Origin: Phoronis australis
Lineage: Eukaryota > Phoronida > Phoronidae
DNA: 62,000 bases
Direction: 5' to 3'
Assembly (NCBI GenBank): GCA_002633005.1
Contig: NMRA01000661.1
Location: 1 to 62,000 of the forward strand
The notes below the pieces were generated by a model. The model had not been told where the DNA came from, made no database searches, and saw only the letters and a list, made by a program, of their open reading frames with translations. Position numbers and translations under genes: made by a program. Within the stretch, counting starts at the first letter, position 1; the number at the start of each line of letters is the position of its first letter. Below, one piece after another: positions 24,123 to 34,015 of this stretch.

Positions 24123-24285
24123 ATTCGTGACGGAAATAGCAGTGCCGCTCCTCTGATCGGTCGATACTGCGGCACCACACCACCAGCTCCCATCACAGCC
24201 TCATCTAATGTCATAGCTGTGACATTGATATCCAACAATATCATATCTCGTAACGTCTTCAACATTAGCTACACATCAGTCGGTG
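24123..24285 (+). CDS. CUB domain 7, second half (exon)
   Basis: Acceptor TTGTTTATTTGTAG, donor GTAAGC. It reads IRDGNSSAAPLIGRYCGTTP, then VIAVTLISNNIISRNVFNIS. RDG and GRYCG are the CUB second-half motifs. It leaves in phase 1 to the TSP1 exon. Confidence 0.92.
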
Positions 24286-27200
24286 GTAAGCACTAATCGC
24301 TTGAGAAACAAAAAGTAGTTCAGTCTGGAACCACGGTAGGTTCATCAGACCTGCGACATTAGCTTGGCCTCCTCGTAGTTATCAACGCCTACGCCCTCGG
24401 TAAAATCACGTATTGTTATTTTTTTTTAAAAAGATAAGTATGTCTCATTCCGAAAGACTTAGTGCACATTGGTCTTCAAGAACGGACTGTGTCTATAGGC
24501 TTTTCACAAAATTTATGCACGACTCAAATTCCTATATCAGAACGAGGCCAGCACCGATTCTGTTAAGTCTACAGGAAGTTATCTATTTACAGTGAATGTC
24601 TACATCAACAGTGTACACTGTTATGTCCCTTGCTGCACAAATAACCAAAGAAGAACCGAGTATTGTCATTTCGTCAATTTCATACTAAAAAACAACCAAA
24701 AAGACTGGCTTGTGAAGATTCTTATATACAATGGACCAACTTTGCTAGTAAATTACTAACACAATCTCGATATCAGCTGATGTCCATTCTGGTGTATCAC
24801 CAGCGGCCGTAATGTATGAATAGATAGTAACATTCGAGCATATAATTGGCTAGTAGCACTTTGAACTTCCCCAAAATAAAATGACGTTATTTTAAATGCA
24901 AATTCTCTTGATTTTAAAGAAAATGACTAACCCTTGAATGCCCCAGAAATTTCTCAAAAACGATGACTTCAGAGTCTGCTTGAGCTGTCAGTCTAGAGTG
25001 AAGACAGTTATATAGATTTGTTTTTATCACAGAAAACAGCAGGGTGACACAAATGCCCTCTTAAGTTGATAAATGAATCGTTCCCCAGCAAAATAAGTAG
25101 TCATGCAGTGACTGCAAAACAGTACTTCCCCTGGTGTAACCTCTGACTGTCATGATTTTTACACACTATAAACTTTGTTGAATCCGAAAGATGTACTAAC
25201 TTTTATAGCTGTGAAAGTTTCACGCTAATCACATAGATATTCACTTACTCGCATGAATATGTATACACATGTAAATAGTATGTAATCACTTGATGCAACC
25301 GGAAGTTATATATTAGAAGAGTTGGCAGAACAACATGCAGGTGTACTAGACCCCTTGCTGAACTGTTTTTTTGTTTTGATATCGCCTTAGAGTAGGATTG
25401 ATGGAGCAAAACTTGTCAGTACATTTCAATTCCTCAGCAGCAACAGTTGGGAAAATATTGATCTGGGCTAATCTACAGCCAAGCTCACAAATGACAAACT
25501 CACAATGTATGTTCACAACTTTTAAAGTCCTTGTTGGGATCTTTGCACGGCGTCATAACATTTGTGTCGTCACTGTACACTGGCTCAATATCAGAAGTAG
25601 CTATTACCAAACTGAGGGATTGGTTGACTTACTAGAACTCTTGGACAGTGTGACGGCTGATAAAAGATTTCTAATTAATAAGATATTCAGTGAAATGGGT
25701 GCAAAACTGAATATCCCTCCATCTCAGAGCAAAAATGAAAATTTTCAAGTGAGGAAACAAAAAACTTAAAAAATAGCCAGTTTGAGAATAAATGTGGAGA
25801 GTCATTAGGCACATCAAGGAAAGTCACGTTTTAATGTAACACTTCAATTTCCTTGAACATGATGACTGACTCAGAGAATCAGTTGTGGACAGTTTCATGT
25901 TTTAAGCAAACTTCAGAGCCCCTATTGTGAATGAATGATACCATACCGATGGTTTTGCAACAAATGGGAAGACTTATCCAGTGTATTAAAACTTTCACTT
26001 TATTTCTGATCACAGTTCTTTCTTGAATGGACATGTATATATGGGTAACAACAGTGACTACAGCTATTGTTGGCCATGTTAGTTTTAGACTAAAAATTGA
26101 AGAAAAATTACCGATCTTGTCTTTCAGGTGTTAAGTAATATTATTATCTTAGTTTTAAACTAACCGGATATAAAGAACAAAAAGAGACCTTTGTAGAATT
26201 GTTTAAAACACGAGTAAATAACTGACACACAGAAAATCCAGTTAATTAAACCGAAAATATCTTCAATCCATATTCCAAGCAACTGAATCAATGACTCACG
26301 ACAAAATCTGATGAATTTACAAATAAAACTGGCAGCACTAAATGTTTTATCTAATTAAACCAGTTGTTTAGCCATTCATTAGCATCCTTGAATTTTTTTG
26401 AGAAACAAAAATCCAAGCAAATAGACTGCTAAATGACTGTCCAGATGACAGCTCAACTACTCACTTCTTATTGAGGTTATGTAATTTTCAATGGAGTTCT
26501 TGTACCCTTTGGACATATGATTCTTGCCTGATGACAACAAGATTCCAGAAAGCTACTTGTTTTGTTCGGAGCAAGTAAGTGTACGGTCACGATCAGCCAG
26601 AACAGAGGAGTCTGTCATGACTGCAAACAGGAAGTAGTGTGACAGTGTTAGCCTCGTTTTCGGTTCCCCTTAATGTCCATGAGGTAATATTAAAGGAGTT
26701 CTATTGCGGTCTAACAATTAACGTGCTGGCACCATCGCCATTTGCTAACTCAACAAATATCAAAAAACATTGTTGGTTTCGGGACCACGGGGATATTCGT
26801 ACTGCAAATCGAACTCGAAATTATTTTTCAGATTTTCTGTTCTTCATTTGTGCGAACTCAAGTGTCTTCTAGTCTGTGCTTGGGTTTGTTATGGTTTATG
26901 CGTACTAGGCTCTAGTGAAAATGTGTCCTCGATGACTCGTATAGATTCAAACTACAAACTCAAGTAAAAACTCGAGTTTTCTAGTAAAAATAGGAAATTT
27001 CGCGTTCAGTATCGTAATTTTAGACGTAATAGTGGGCTTACCAAATGCAAAATAGGATTAGACTGGTATTTGCGCAAGTAAACATGCCCTCGAGCATGGA
27101 ATAAGAGACACATATCTTGAGTTCTCGCAATCGTAGAATGGAAAGTGATAAAAGTATTTTTTAGTAAAAAGACTTAACTCTGAGCTCTGGTCTGTACCTC

Positions 27201-28337
27201 GACACATTGTAAGAACTATGCTTACCGCATGAAAAGTCCCCGCAAGCATCAATTTCACAAATTTCTACTCGTGTTTTTGTAAAACGAGTAAACACTAAAA
27301 TCCGTATGATTTTACTCTGGTGAGTTTTGCTTTTTGAAAAAGTGAACATAACTAAAAATACCGCATCACCAACTGCATGTTAAAAGAGCTAACAATGTTT
27401 TTTGCGAGATACGCTGACATGATTTAATCCAAAACACATTACACGAAGTTCACATTCTCCATTACGATACATTGGAACGTTTACGACATTCTTCAGCAAA
27501 ATTGACGTGCACTGTATTTTTTACTTTTTAGTATTAGGGGCACAGCAAAATGACCACGGAAAAATGAAAAAACGTTTTTAAAAAATAGTTGTGGAAAGCT
27601 ATGCTACGTGACATTGGCACAACATTGAATTGAAATGATTTTACCTAATAGTCGGAGTTTTCGACATCACAAATGACCTTTAGTGTATAAAAATAAAAAA
27701 ATGTCTGTAACTTAGTGAACGTTAAAAGCAACCAACAATGTTGTACTTATCAGCTGAAGGTGTTTTGAATGTAGTGTACCATAACAATGTGGTAGATCTT
27801 TCTTGAAAATATATCATCGCAGCGACTATGACATGTCCAAATATCCGCTACAGAAAGTGGGGATTGTATCTCCTTAATTAATAACTGGTATTAAATCCAC
27901 TGTATAAACAAGTGATGCTTTTACTTCTCTTTGATTAGAGTTAACAATAAAATTCGACACTTTTTATTTGACTCGTTAATTCAGACAAAAACGTAACTGC
28001 ATGGGAGGACTAAGTGTAACGTAGGGAACAACTTGTAACACAGTATTATAACAGGTTTCAAAGATTGGTGTAGAATTCGCAATCTAAGTGTGTATATTCA
28101 AATGCAACCCACATTCAATGATGCAAGGTATCCGAAGCGGTAAATCAAGATACATAAGTTATAAATTTGGTAATACCTTGTCCTCATTTCAATGAAACTG
28201 TATTGCTCCCTGTTTAGCTGGCGAAAAGGAAAATCAAATTAGTCATTTTACTGTCATAGAACCAGCCTTGTAATAGTCTTTGCCCACACAGGTCTAATAG
28301 ATAACGTGTTCATGCACGGTTTTTCAATTTGCTATAG
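24286..28337 (+). other. Intron between CUB 7 and TSP1
   Basis: The longest intron of the gene (4.1 kb). It holds a decayed THAP plus DDE transposase (about 24600-25930). From 25940 to 28330 I see no coding or RNA signal. Confidence 0.75.
24600..25930 (+). mobile_element. Decayed THAP + DDE_Tnp_4-type DNA transposase
   Basis: Near 24620 a THAP-like start reads CYVPCCTNNQRRTEYC followed by KDWLVKIL. The frame 25398-25769 has the DDE_Tnp_4 (PIF/Harbinger-like) order: FKVLVGIFARR, GLVDLLELLDSVTADKRF (usually DSVMADRGF, holding a catalytic Asp) and KIFSEMGAKLNIPPS. Just after it, in shifted frames, follow a VIRHIK-like word and an ANFRAPIV-like word, as at the transposase C-terminus. Stops and frameshifts show it is dead. 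It lies sense-oriented in the CUB gene intron. Terminal inverted repeats were not located. Confidence 0.7.
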
Positions 28338-28514
28338 AGTGTCCAGTGAAGGGAATCTGGTCCGAGTGGACACCGTGGTCGTCGTGTAGCAAGACTTGTG
28401 ACAATGGCGAGAAGACCCGCTCAAGGGTGTGCACGCAACTTCTTCATGGCGGTCACACTTGTGTCGGAAACAGCACCGAATGGAAGATGTGTCAAAACAT
28501 CCTCTGCTCTGTCG
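28338..28514 (+). CDS. Thrombospondin type 1 repeat (exon)
   Basis: Acceptor AATTTGCTATAG, donor GTAAGT. It reads GIWSEWTPWSSCSKTC, then GEKTRSRVC and CVGNSTEWKMCQNILC. The W-x2-W-x2-W ladder, CSKTCxxG and R-x-R are all present, so this is a complete TSP1 domain. Phase 1 at both ends. Tryptophans in this pattern are typical C-mannosylation sites (family knowledge). Confidence 0.95.
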
Positions 28515-28542
28515 GTAAGTAGAATGTGATCGAATTAGGAAG
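28515..28542 (+). other. Proposed 28-nt mini-intron
   Basis: Begins GTAAGT and ends GGAAG. Removing it joins the two TSP1 exons in frame (28514 phase 1 to 28543). Left unspliced, the frame reads VGK and then TAG, ending the protein before the membrane helix. Introns this short are exceptional in animals, so sequence loss or skipping straight to 29050 are alternatives. Confidence 0.4.
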
Positions 28543-28665
28543 AATGGACGCCATGCACCATACAATGCGGTGATTGCAGAACCTGGCAGCGAAAGTGTGA
28601 CAACCCTATTCCAGTACATGGCGGGAAGTCGTTTGATGCTTGTGATACGAATTTGCAACAGACAA
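28543..28665 (+). CDS. Second, partial TSP1-like repeat (exon)
   Basis: Reads EWTPCTIQCGDCRTWQRKCD, then NPIPVHGGKSFDAC, in one frame ending in phase 1 at GTAGGT. The CTxQCG, R-x-C and GGxxxxxC spacing is TSP1-like, but the first W ladder is missing. It may be a real short exon or a decayed one: skipping it still joins 28514 (phase 1) to 29050 in frame. Confidence 0.6.
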
Positions 28666-29049
28666 GTAGGTTCATAGTGTCATTTACTGACCATAATCAC
28701 ACTAGCTCAGAAAAAATGATCTTAAAAAGGTGACTGGACCTCAAAATTCTAAGAAGTTTTAGACTTTCTTGCTTAGTTTCAAAGTAATCTGTTTTTCGTG
28801 TTACATACAAACTCTTAGGGGCAGCTCGGGGCGGTCTCTTTCAAGCTTGGACAAAGAGAAACGCCGTCGATATGACGGTATAGTGCTTTCGCGTACACTT
28901 TGTTTAGAAAATGGCAGTATTTCTTCTCACGATATACGAGATCCGCCAACTAAACTACTGTGCATCTTTTAAATTCTTAAAATTGTAATAATTTTCAGGT
29001 AAAATATTTAATAACGGGTACCTTGAGAGTATTATATTGCAATTTTCAG
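28666..29049 (+). other. Intron before the transmembrane exon
   Basis: Phase 1 intron of 384 bases. I see nothing in it. Confidence 0.7.
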
Positions 29050-29161
29050 GTGCCAAGCATACCAGTGTGGCAACCACAGTTGGAATCGTCGTAGGAGGGA
29101 TAGTGGCCATCATCATTATCATTGTCATCGTCGTTGCTTTGGTCATTATATACAAACGGCG
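29050..29161 (+). CDS. Transmembrane exon
   Basis: Acceptor GCAATTTTCAG, donor GTAAGT. After AKHTSVATT comes VGIVVGGIVAIIIII, then VIVVALVIIYKRR: a single hydrophobic helix of about 26 residues followed by a basic stop-transfer, which fixes a type I topology. The helix is encoded by an ATC/ATT/GTC-rich tract that is close to a microsatellite. It leaves in phase 2. Confidence 0.93.
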
Positions 29162-29323
29162 GTAAGTGTAAGGTTGTCAGACGTCATATTTCCCTTAATT
29201 TTAATTTTCGTGAGGAACACTCGAATTGTCGTTATCGGCTATCATTTTCTGATCGCTGGAAGAGCTTTTGAAACGAGTACATGTAAATCCTTCGCACAGG
29301 GCATTTCAAATGCGGCTACTCTC

Positions 29324-29378
29324 GAAACAGAGGACGCAAAATCTGTTATAATAGATTTTAGTTTGCGTCCTCTGTCTC
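29324..29378. repeat. Inverted repeat / hairpin
   Basis: GAAACAGAGGACGCAAA (29324-29340) faces TTTGCGTCCTCTGTCTC (29362-29378): 16 of 17 bases pair across a 21-nt loop. It may be a tiny foldback element or the core of a larger MITE. Confidence 0.7.
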
Positions 29379-29871
29379 AAAAGACTTGAAATCCAAGCCT
29401 AACACTACGAGTGTCTGAATAATGGTTGGAGATTTTTCCCACAAACTCGACTTCATGGGATTTTATCCGTTTTACGACCACAAACCGCATTATTGGAATA
29501 CTGCTATTGGATCGGATACACTTTTTCAAGTTATTAGTTTTTATCCGAGCTATAAAACAACAAAATCTGTGGTGTTTTTTTGATTTTATTACAAAATAGA
29601 CTATTCTCACTGTTGTCTGACAGACATTCGCTGAAATCAACGCCGGTGTTTTTATTTTTTTAAAGCTGCATATCGTCCTGTTAAGGTGGCAAAAACCGAA
29701 ATAATAAATTTGCTCTAGAACATTCCTCGGCGTGATAGTGTTCTAATTATGTTAGTCTACCAACGAGATCATCGAAACCATAAGCGACTCGACACAAAGC
29801 TTCCGACGTCAATTAAGTTGTCGAATTTTAAAATAACGAATTAGAAAATGGCACACCAGTGCCTGTGACTT

Positions 29872-30019
29872 GCGTTTGTAACAGAAATAGAATGCTACGA
29901 TCACGGGGATAATTCTAAAACCTCTTTGACCCACACACACCTCGACCCACGACCCTATTGACCCACAACCCCCTCGGCCAAAGCTGGGTCCTACCGTAGG
30001 TCCTAGCGTCTACTGAACG
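29872..30019. mobile_element. Second small inverted-repeat element (partial)
   Basis: The right end (29990-30019) in reverse complement reads CGTTCAGTAGACGCTAGGAC, then CTACGGTAGGACC, matching the left end of the element at 10121. The left end near 29872 is only weakly similar. The inside carries CGACCCACGACCC-type repeats. Confidence 0.5.
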
Positions 30020-30519
30020 CACGCCTGCTGTGTGGAGCCAGAGAGTAAACTAACGTGTTCGTCCACTGTAACCACTCAAAACTCGAATTTATGACATCAA
30101 GACATGGGCTGTGCAGCACTGAAATAAGTGGGGGCTATAGCCCCAACTTCCTATGATTCGCCGCCATGCAAGATTATTTTTCAAAAGGCGTAAAATAATT
30201 AAGTGTCTTTAATGACATTCCCATAACTGACACTGAATAATTATAATAAAGAGACAAGGTCGGTGCCAGTGAAACATGAATCATGATGAAACAAGCAACG
30301 TTCAACTGACAGCCAACAATTGTTCGGAGCTTTTTCATAAAAGTCTTCTATTTTCTTGTGTGAATGTGCTTTTCTTTTGCTTTTATTTTCGCAAAACTAT
30401 GCAAGGCCAAAGATCGTCGACCTCTCTGTTCAACCACGTCTTCAAGGAAAGTCACTCAGCGACGTACTAAGATTTTTAAATAATGTGTAAAAAGCGCAAA
30501 AATACGTGTATTGCTACAG

Positions 30520-30630
30520 GTCGTGGGTCGAGGAGGTCGTGGGTCGAGGGGGCTGTGGGTTGAGGGGGTCGTGGGTCGAGGGGGCTGTGGGTTGAGGGGG
30601 TCGTGGGGTGTGGGGATCGAGGGGTTTTCA
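30520..30630. repeat. G-rich minisatellite GTCGTGGGTCGAGGGG
   Basis: About six imperfect tandem units of 15-17 bp alternating GTCGTGGGTCGAGGG and GCTGTGGGTTGAGGG. This is the longest member of a family also seen at 9930, 10745 and 29930. Confidence 0.85.
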
Positions 30631-31026
30631 GAACAATCCTGACCACGATAAGAAATGCTCTGGGATCGATTTCATGAGTGTAAAAAGCCTAATTCGATCT
30701 TTGTTTTAGCCAGCTTTACAGGGCTAAATGTAAGTGCGCTTAAGTTTAGCTCATCGTTAGGCTGCGGTTGTGTAACTAGTGAGTTCGATTCCCTGCTGAT
30801 GCTGCTTCTTATAAAATTTTCTCGCCGAGAATGCCCGAGTTAAGACGTTTACATCGAGTAAATTTCAAGATGAGAGCAATCCTTAAGTTCTGTTCCGTTG
30901 GTGAAAATGTGTACCATGCTGCTCCAGAGGATGTGGTTGCACGTATGTAAATGAACATCGCCTCAAAAAACGCTATTGCTAGTAACAATTTATTAAAATT
31001 TGATACTAATCATAATTTTATTACAG

Positions 31027-31267
31027 AAATCCAAAGCCAACACAAACCCTCGCGTGTACCCACACCGGAATTTCTGATACCGTTGACGTTGCTCCATCCG
31101 ATTCCTTCGAAATGTGTGACCCAAGCAACCCGAGCTCTGCAAACCAGGCGGGTGCCGAAGTCAACTATTACGAAAACACAGCGTTTTATGAAACCTCAAA
31201 TCACCATTCTGCGGACGCCGGCATCGACAACGAACACGTTTATGATAGGATAAGTGTAGCAAAATAA
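31027..31267 (+). CDS. Cytoplasmic tail and stop codon (last exon)
   Basis: Acceptor ATTTTATTACAG. It enters in phase 2 and encodes about 79 residues ending ISVAK and TAA. Tyrosine motifs stand out: NYYENTAFYETSN holds a Y-x-N (Grb2-SH2-type) site, and VYDRI is a Y-x-x-hydrophobic endocytic-type site. These are motif matches only, but they suit a membrane receptor that signals or is internalised. Confidence 0.9.
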
Positions 31268-31399
31268 CGAAAAAAACATGAAAATCTATTTGGTCTCGTG
31301 ATTGTGCTACATTCAGTTCGCTGTCAGGTTTTACAGGGTTGGGTGGATGTTTTGCGTGTTTTTAGTTTTTACTTACCTTATTTGAAAAGTATTTAATTT
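31268..31399 (+). other. Start of 3' UTR
   Basis: Non-coding sequence after the TAA. I see no polyadenylation signal in this short part. Confidence 0.6.
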
Positions 31400-31910
31400 A
31401 AGTCTGATGTTGGTTTGTCATGAAATTTGTTACTTGGTGAAATGAAATTTCTTCAAGTCTGTTGCTTTTTTGAAGTTTTTCACCTTGTGAAATGATTTTT
31501 TGTCAAATATCTTGCTTTGTTATACAATTTGTTACTTTGTGAAATGAAATGTCTTCAAGTCTGTTGCTTTGACATAAAAATTTTGCCCAGTGCTGCAGTG
31601 GGTCGTTTGCGCACGTAGGCGCAGCCAACCACCTTTTGGAATTTGAACGTAGCGCGTACGCACCGTAAGTTACTTTCAATGCTCAAGGTAATACGGTGGG
31701 CTTATAACGCCTACTTGCATGTTCCTGTTATTTTACCACTACAACACTGCCTTTACCTTGTGAAATAATTTTGTTTCAAATCTGGTGTTATGTCATAAAA
31801 TTTGTCGCTTGTTGAAATAAAATGTTTTCAAGTCTGTTGCTTTTTTATGAAGTTTTGTTACTTGATGAAATGAAAGTTCTCCTGGTCTTTTGCTTTATCA
31901 TCAAATTTGA
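31400..31910. repeat. Diverged 50-55 bp tandem array, interrupted
   Basis: Units built on AAGTCTGTTGCTTTGTCAT, then AAATTTGTTACTTGGTGAAA, repeat about three times from 31400 to 31587, are interrupted by about 160 bp of unrelated DNA, and resume to about 31910. It lies where the 3' UTR of the CUB gene would be. Confidence 0.7.
31816..31821 (+). terminator. Candidate polyadenylation signal AATAAA
   Basis: AATAAA about 550 bases after the stop codon of the CUB gene, inside the tandem array. It is one of several AT-rich candidates, so the true cleavage site is open. Confidence 0.3.
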
Positions 31911-33053
31911 TTGCAACAGGTCGTATTTCTTCTTCGAGTGGGCGGAATTAACGACACGTCATGTGAATGGTTAGAAACAAATGGCATTACTTTTGGTTGA
32001 GATCGAAAACAAAATAGCAATGTGGCTACTATTCTTCACTATTTTGATTCTGGGAGCTACATGTATAGCTCCGGCGTATCAGGGAGGGGGCTCTAGCTTT
32101 TGTTCTGAAGATAGGCCATTACAAAAGCTATCGAAGGTCCATCGAATAGTTTCCCTGACTGGAAATGCACATACATGTAAATCAGAGGAACTTTCCGATG
32201 TGCGTGCAAAATCCATGCAGAGTTGGACATTACTCGACTCGGGAAGAGCTGAAGGTCCGTCGAATGTTTTTTTTTACAAATTTGTTTGACAAAAATCAGA
32301 AAAATGTGTTCAAAATACTCATTGGATGTGATAGTACAAACCAAATAAAATTCCCTTGGGATACTCAGGAACCATAATAGTCAGCATTTTGCCATACCAA
32401 TTATTTTTGACTTCAAAATAATGCTACTACTTTGACATGGTAAATGATGCAAATCTGCTGCATTACAGTATGTATCAACAGCGGTTACGTTGTTTTCTGT
32501 ATGTAACCTTGTTTTTCATTGGCTAAAGTAAACTTCATTACCCAGATATCAACCAATAAGAGTTTGCTTACTCAAAGACCCGGAGTGACCTTCTTAGTGA
32601 CCTCAGTATGGCACGATAAACTTAATAGAGAATATTCCCGACTTGAAACATTCCCAACTTTATTAATTCGCAATTTTGAGCTTAGAAATCCCCAAAACAG
32701 GATTAGGGATATTTGTTCATTTTTATAGCATGGCTTTGCCATCAAAATTTTAATTAAAGATTTGGCCGGCTGACTATCAAATTTGCTGACGAAGTAAATG
32801 CTCTCGATGAAATAGAAGATCACCACCAAAACAAGGGCGACGACTGGTGTCGATGGGGACAGTTTAGTCGTAACTCAAGCATCTGTGTTCACTAACAGTA
32901 AAACGGTTATCCAGTCAGCTCGATTTTGGAAGGGTTCATAAGACAAACACTGGAGTATCCTGATATGTAAACTCCGTGTGTGAAAAACAAACGTCTTATA
33001 ATGTAGAAAATGTTGAACACAAGTTCAGCCTCGCACAGCGTATGGATTGAAGG
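31911..33053. other. Intergenic, partly duplicated
   Basis: From about 32600 the sequence resembles 38770 onward, the region downstream of the MRH gene. The open frame 31981-32289 begins like a signal peptide (LLFFTILILGATCIA), but it has no domain, no splice support and no similarity I recognise. Confidence 0.5.
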
Positions 33054-33119
33054 TTAGACTTTGACGTACACGTAGGTGCCCCCACGACATCAATCGATGA
33101 AGTGAAACCTTATTCCATC
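33054..33119 (-). pseudogene. Dead copy of MRH gene terminal exon
   Basis: Minus strand, after ATTATTTTAG: DGIRFHFID, an in-frame TGA, then CRGGTYVYVKV and TAA. The intact gene (39300-39359) has CGA (Arg) where this copy has TGA. The frame is otherwise kept, apart from two extra codons (TYVYVKV against TYAKV). Confidence 0.8.
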
Positions 33120-33887
33120 CTAAAATAATCAAGGGTTCACGTGAAAATAATAGAAGGACTAAGCAGGAATGGATTGTACTTCAGCTCAGCCAAGCTTAAT
33201 AAAATACCTTCGGTAACGAGAAATTCGAAAATTCAATGTACCTATTCGTTGCAGTGGTAGACTAACCTCGGTGCGTGACAAAACTGTCGTGAAAACAACA
33301 ACACGTGCGGAAAACTAATTAGACCCTATATCCACGCACGGCAAACTACCACTCACCACGGATCACCCACCCTGCTTCCCATCACAAAGCACTGAAAACG
33401 CACCGTGCACCCTTGCCTTGAACAAACAGAGCAGATTGGAGGATTTGTTTAATATTTTGTCGCCAGTCCGCGGCGGAGAGCGAGGATGTCGATGTAGAGA
33501 ATGGGCAAATATCTGTCTAAAGCTTAAAATTGACATGCTTACGCTTTCTGGTTATGTCCATAGGGAGGAGATAACTTAGGTCCTCCAATGATTCCTTTTT
33601 GTAAGTCAGAGATACGCATTGAAGTTAATTTCATTAGCAGCTAGTATAAGTCTTAGTCGTTGTAGTCCAGAGACCACAGAACATGGGAAAGCCATTCCGC
33701 GATATATTTTTCAAGTTGTGAGTACCGCAGTCGTAGAAACTGGACGCGGTTTAAAAGTTGCCCACAGAAAGACTGACTGGTTGTGGATAAAGTTTAGGTT
33801 CCGTGGTGAAGGTACGAATCTGTTTCTTCCGCCTGAACTACTTCAAACAAACAAATTGCTATACATATAGAATCGAGGGGCACCTAC

Positions 33888-34015
33888 TCATATTAATCCA
33901 GGAAGTGAAGTCCACATTGGTTTATTTGGAATCCTTTCTCTTCCCTGAACATTCCTCGCGAGTTTCAGAAATATGACGCCAGCGACCAGGCAAACAAAAA
34001 AACAAAAATTAAATG
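33888..34015 (-). pseudogene. Dead copy of MRH gene transmembrane/tail exon
   Basis: Minus strand: VCLVAGVIFLKLARNVQGRE, then RIPNKPMWTSLPGLI and an in-frame TGA immediately before a GTAGGT donor. It matches 40215-40341 but is one base longer after its acceptor (CATTTTCAG), so it would also be out of frame. No copies of the upstream MRH exons are found here, so it is a partial duplicate. Confidence 0.8.

Larger units (their letters stand above)
29162..31026 (+). other. Intron before the cytoplasmic exon
   Basis: Contains a perfect-stem hairpin (29324-29378), a CGACCCACGACC-rich element end (about 29930-30019) and a G-rich minisatellite (30520-30630). I see no gene. Confidence 0.75.
108..31267 (+). 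other. Gene: CUB(x7)-TSP1-TM receptor-like protein, 5' end missing
   Basis: Nineteen exons were joined by splice sites and phase. Together they encode seven CUB domains, a TSP1 repeat, a second TSP1-like repeat, one hydrophobic helix and a tail of about 80 residues ending at TAA (31265-31267). CUB and TSP1 domains are extracellular protein- or carbohydrate-binding modules, so the product is most likely a type I cell-surface protein. Every domain border falls at a phase 1 intron, the usual signature of exon-shuffled extracellular modules, and every CUB is split once near its middle. The joined exons total 3119 nt, and with the one base carried in from upstream this closes to 1040 codons including the stop. 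The first visible exon starts in phase 1, so the signal peptide and perhaps more domains lie upstream. The ligand is unknown, and I recognise no specific orthologue. Confidence 0.85.
32600..34015. repeat. Diverged segmental duplication of 38770-40341
   Basis: Many long shared runs occur in the same order and orientation, for example GATCACCACCA, AACTCAAGCATC, CGTAGGTGCCCCCACGACAT and TGACGCCAGCGA. It includes copies of the last two exons of the MRH-domain gene. Divergence with indels indicates an old duplication. Confidence 0.8.

Noticed and set aside
30755-30810. tRNA-like GAGTTCGATTCCC
   Set aside because: The arms flanking the T-loop-like word do not pair and no anticodon arm is found.
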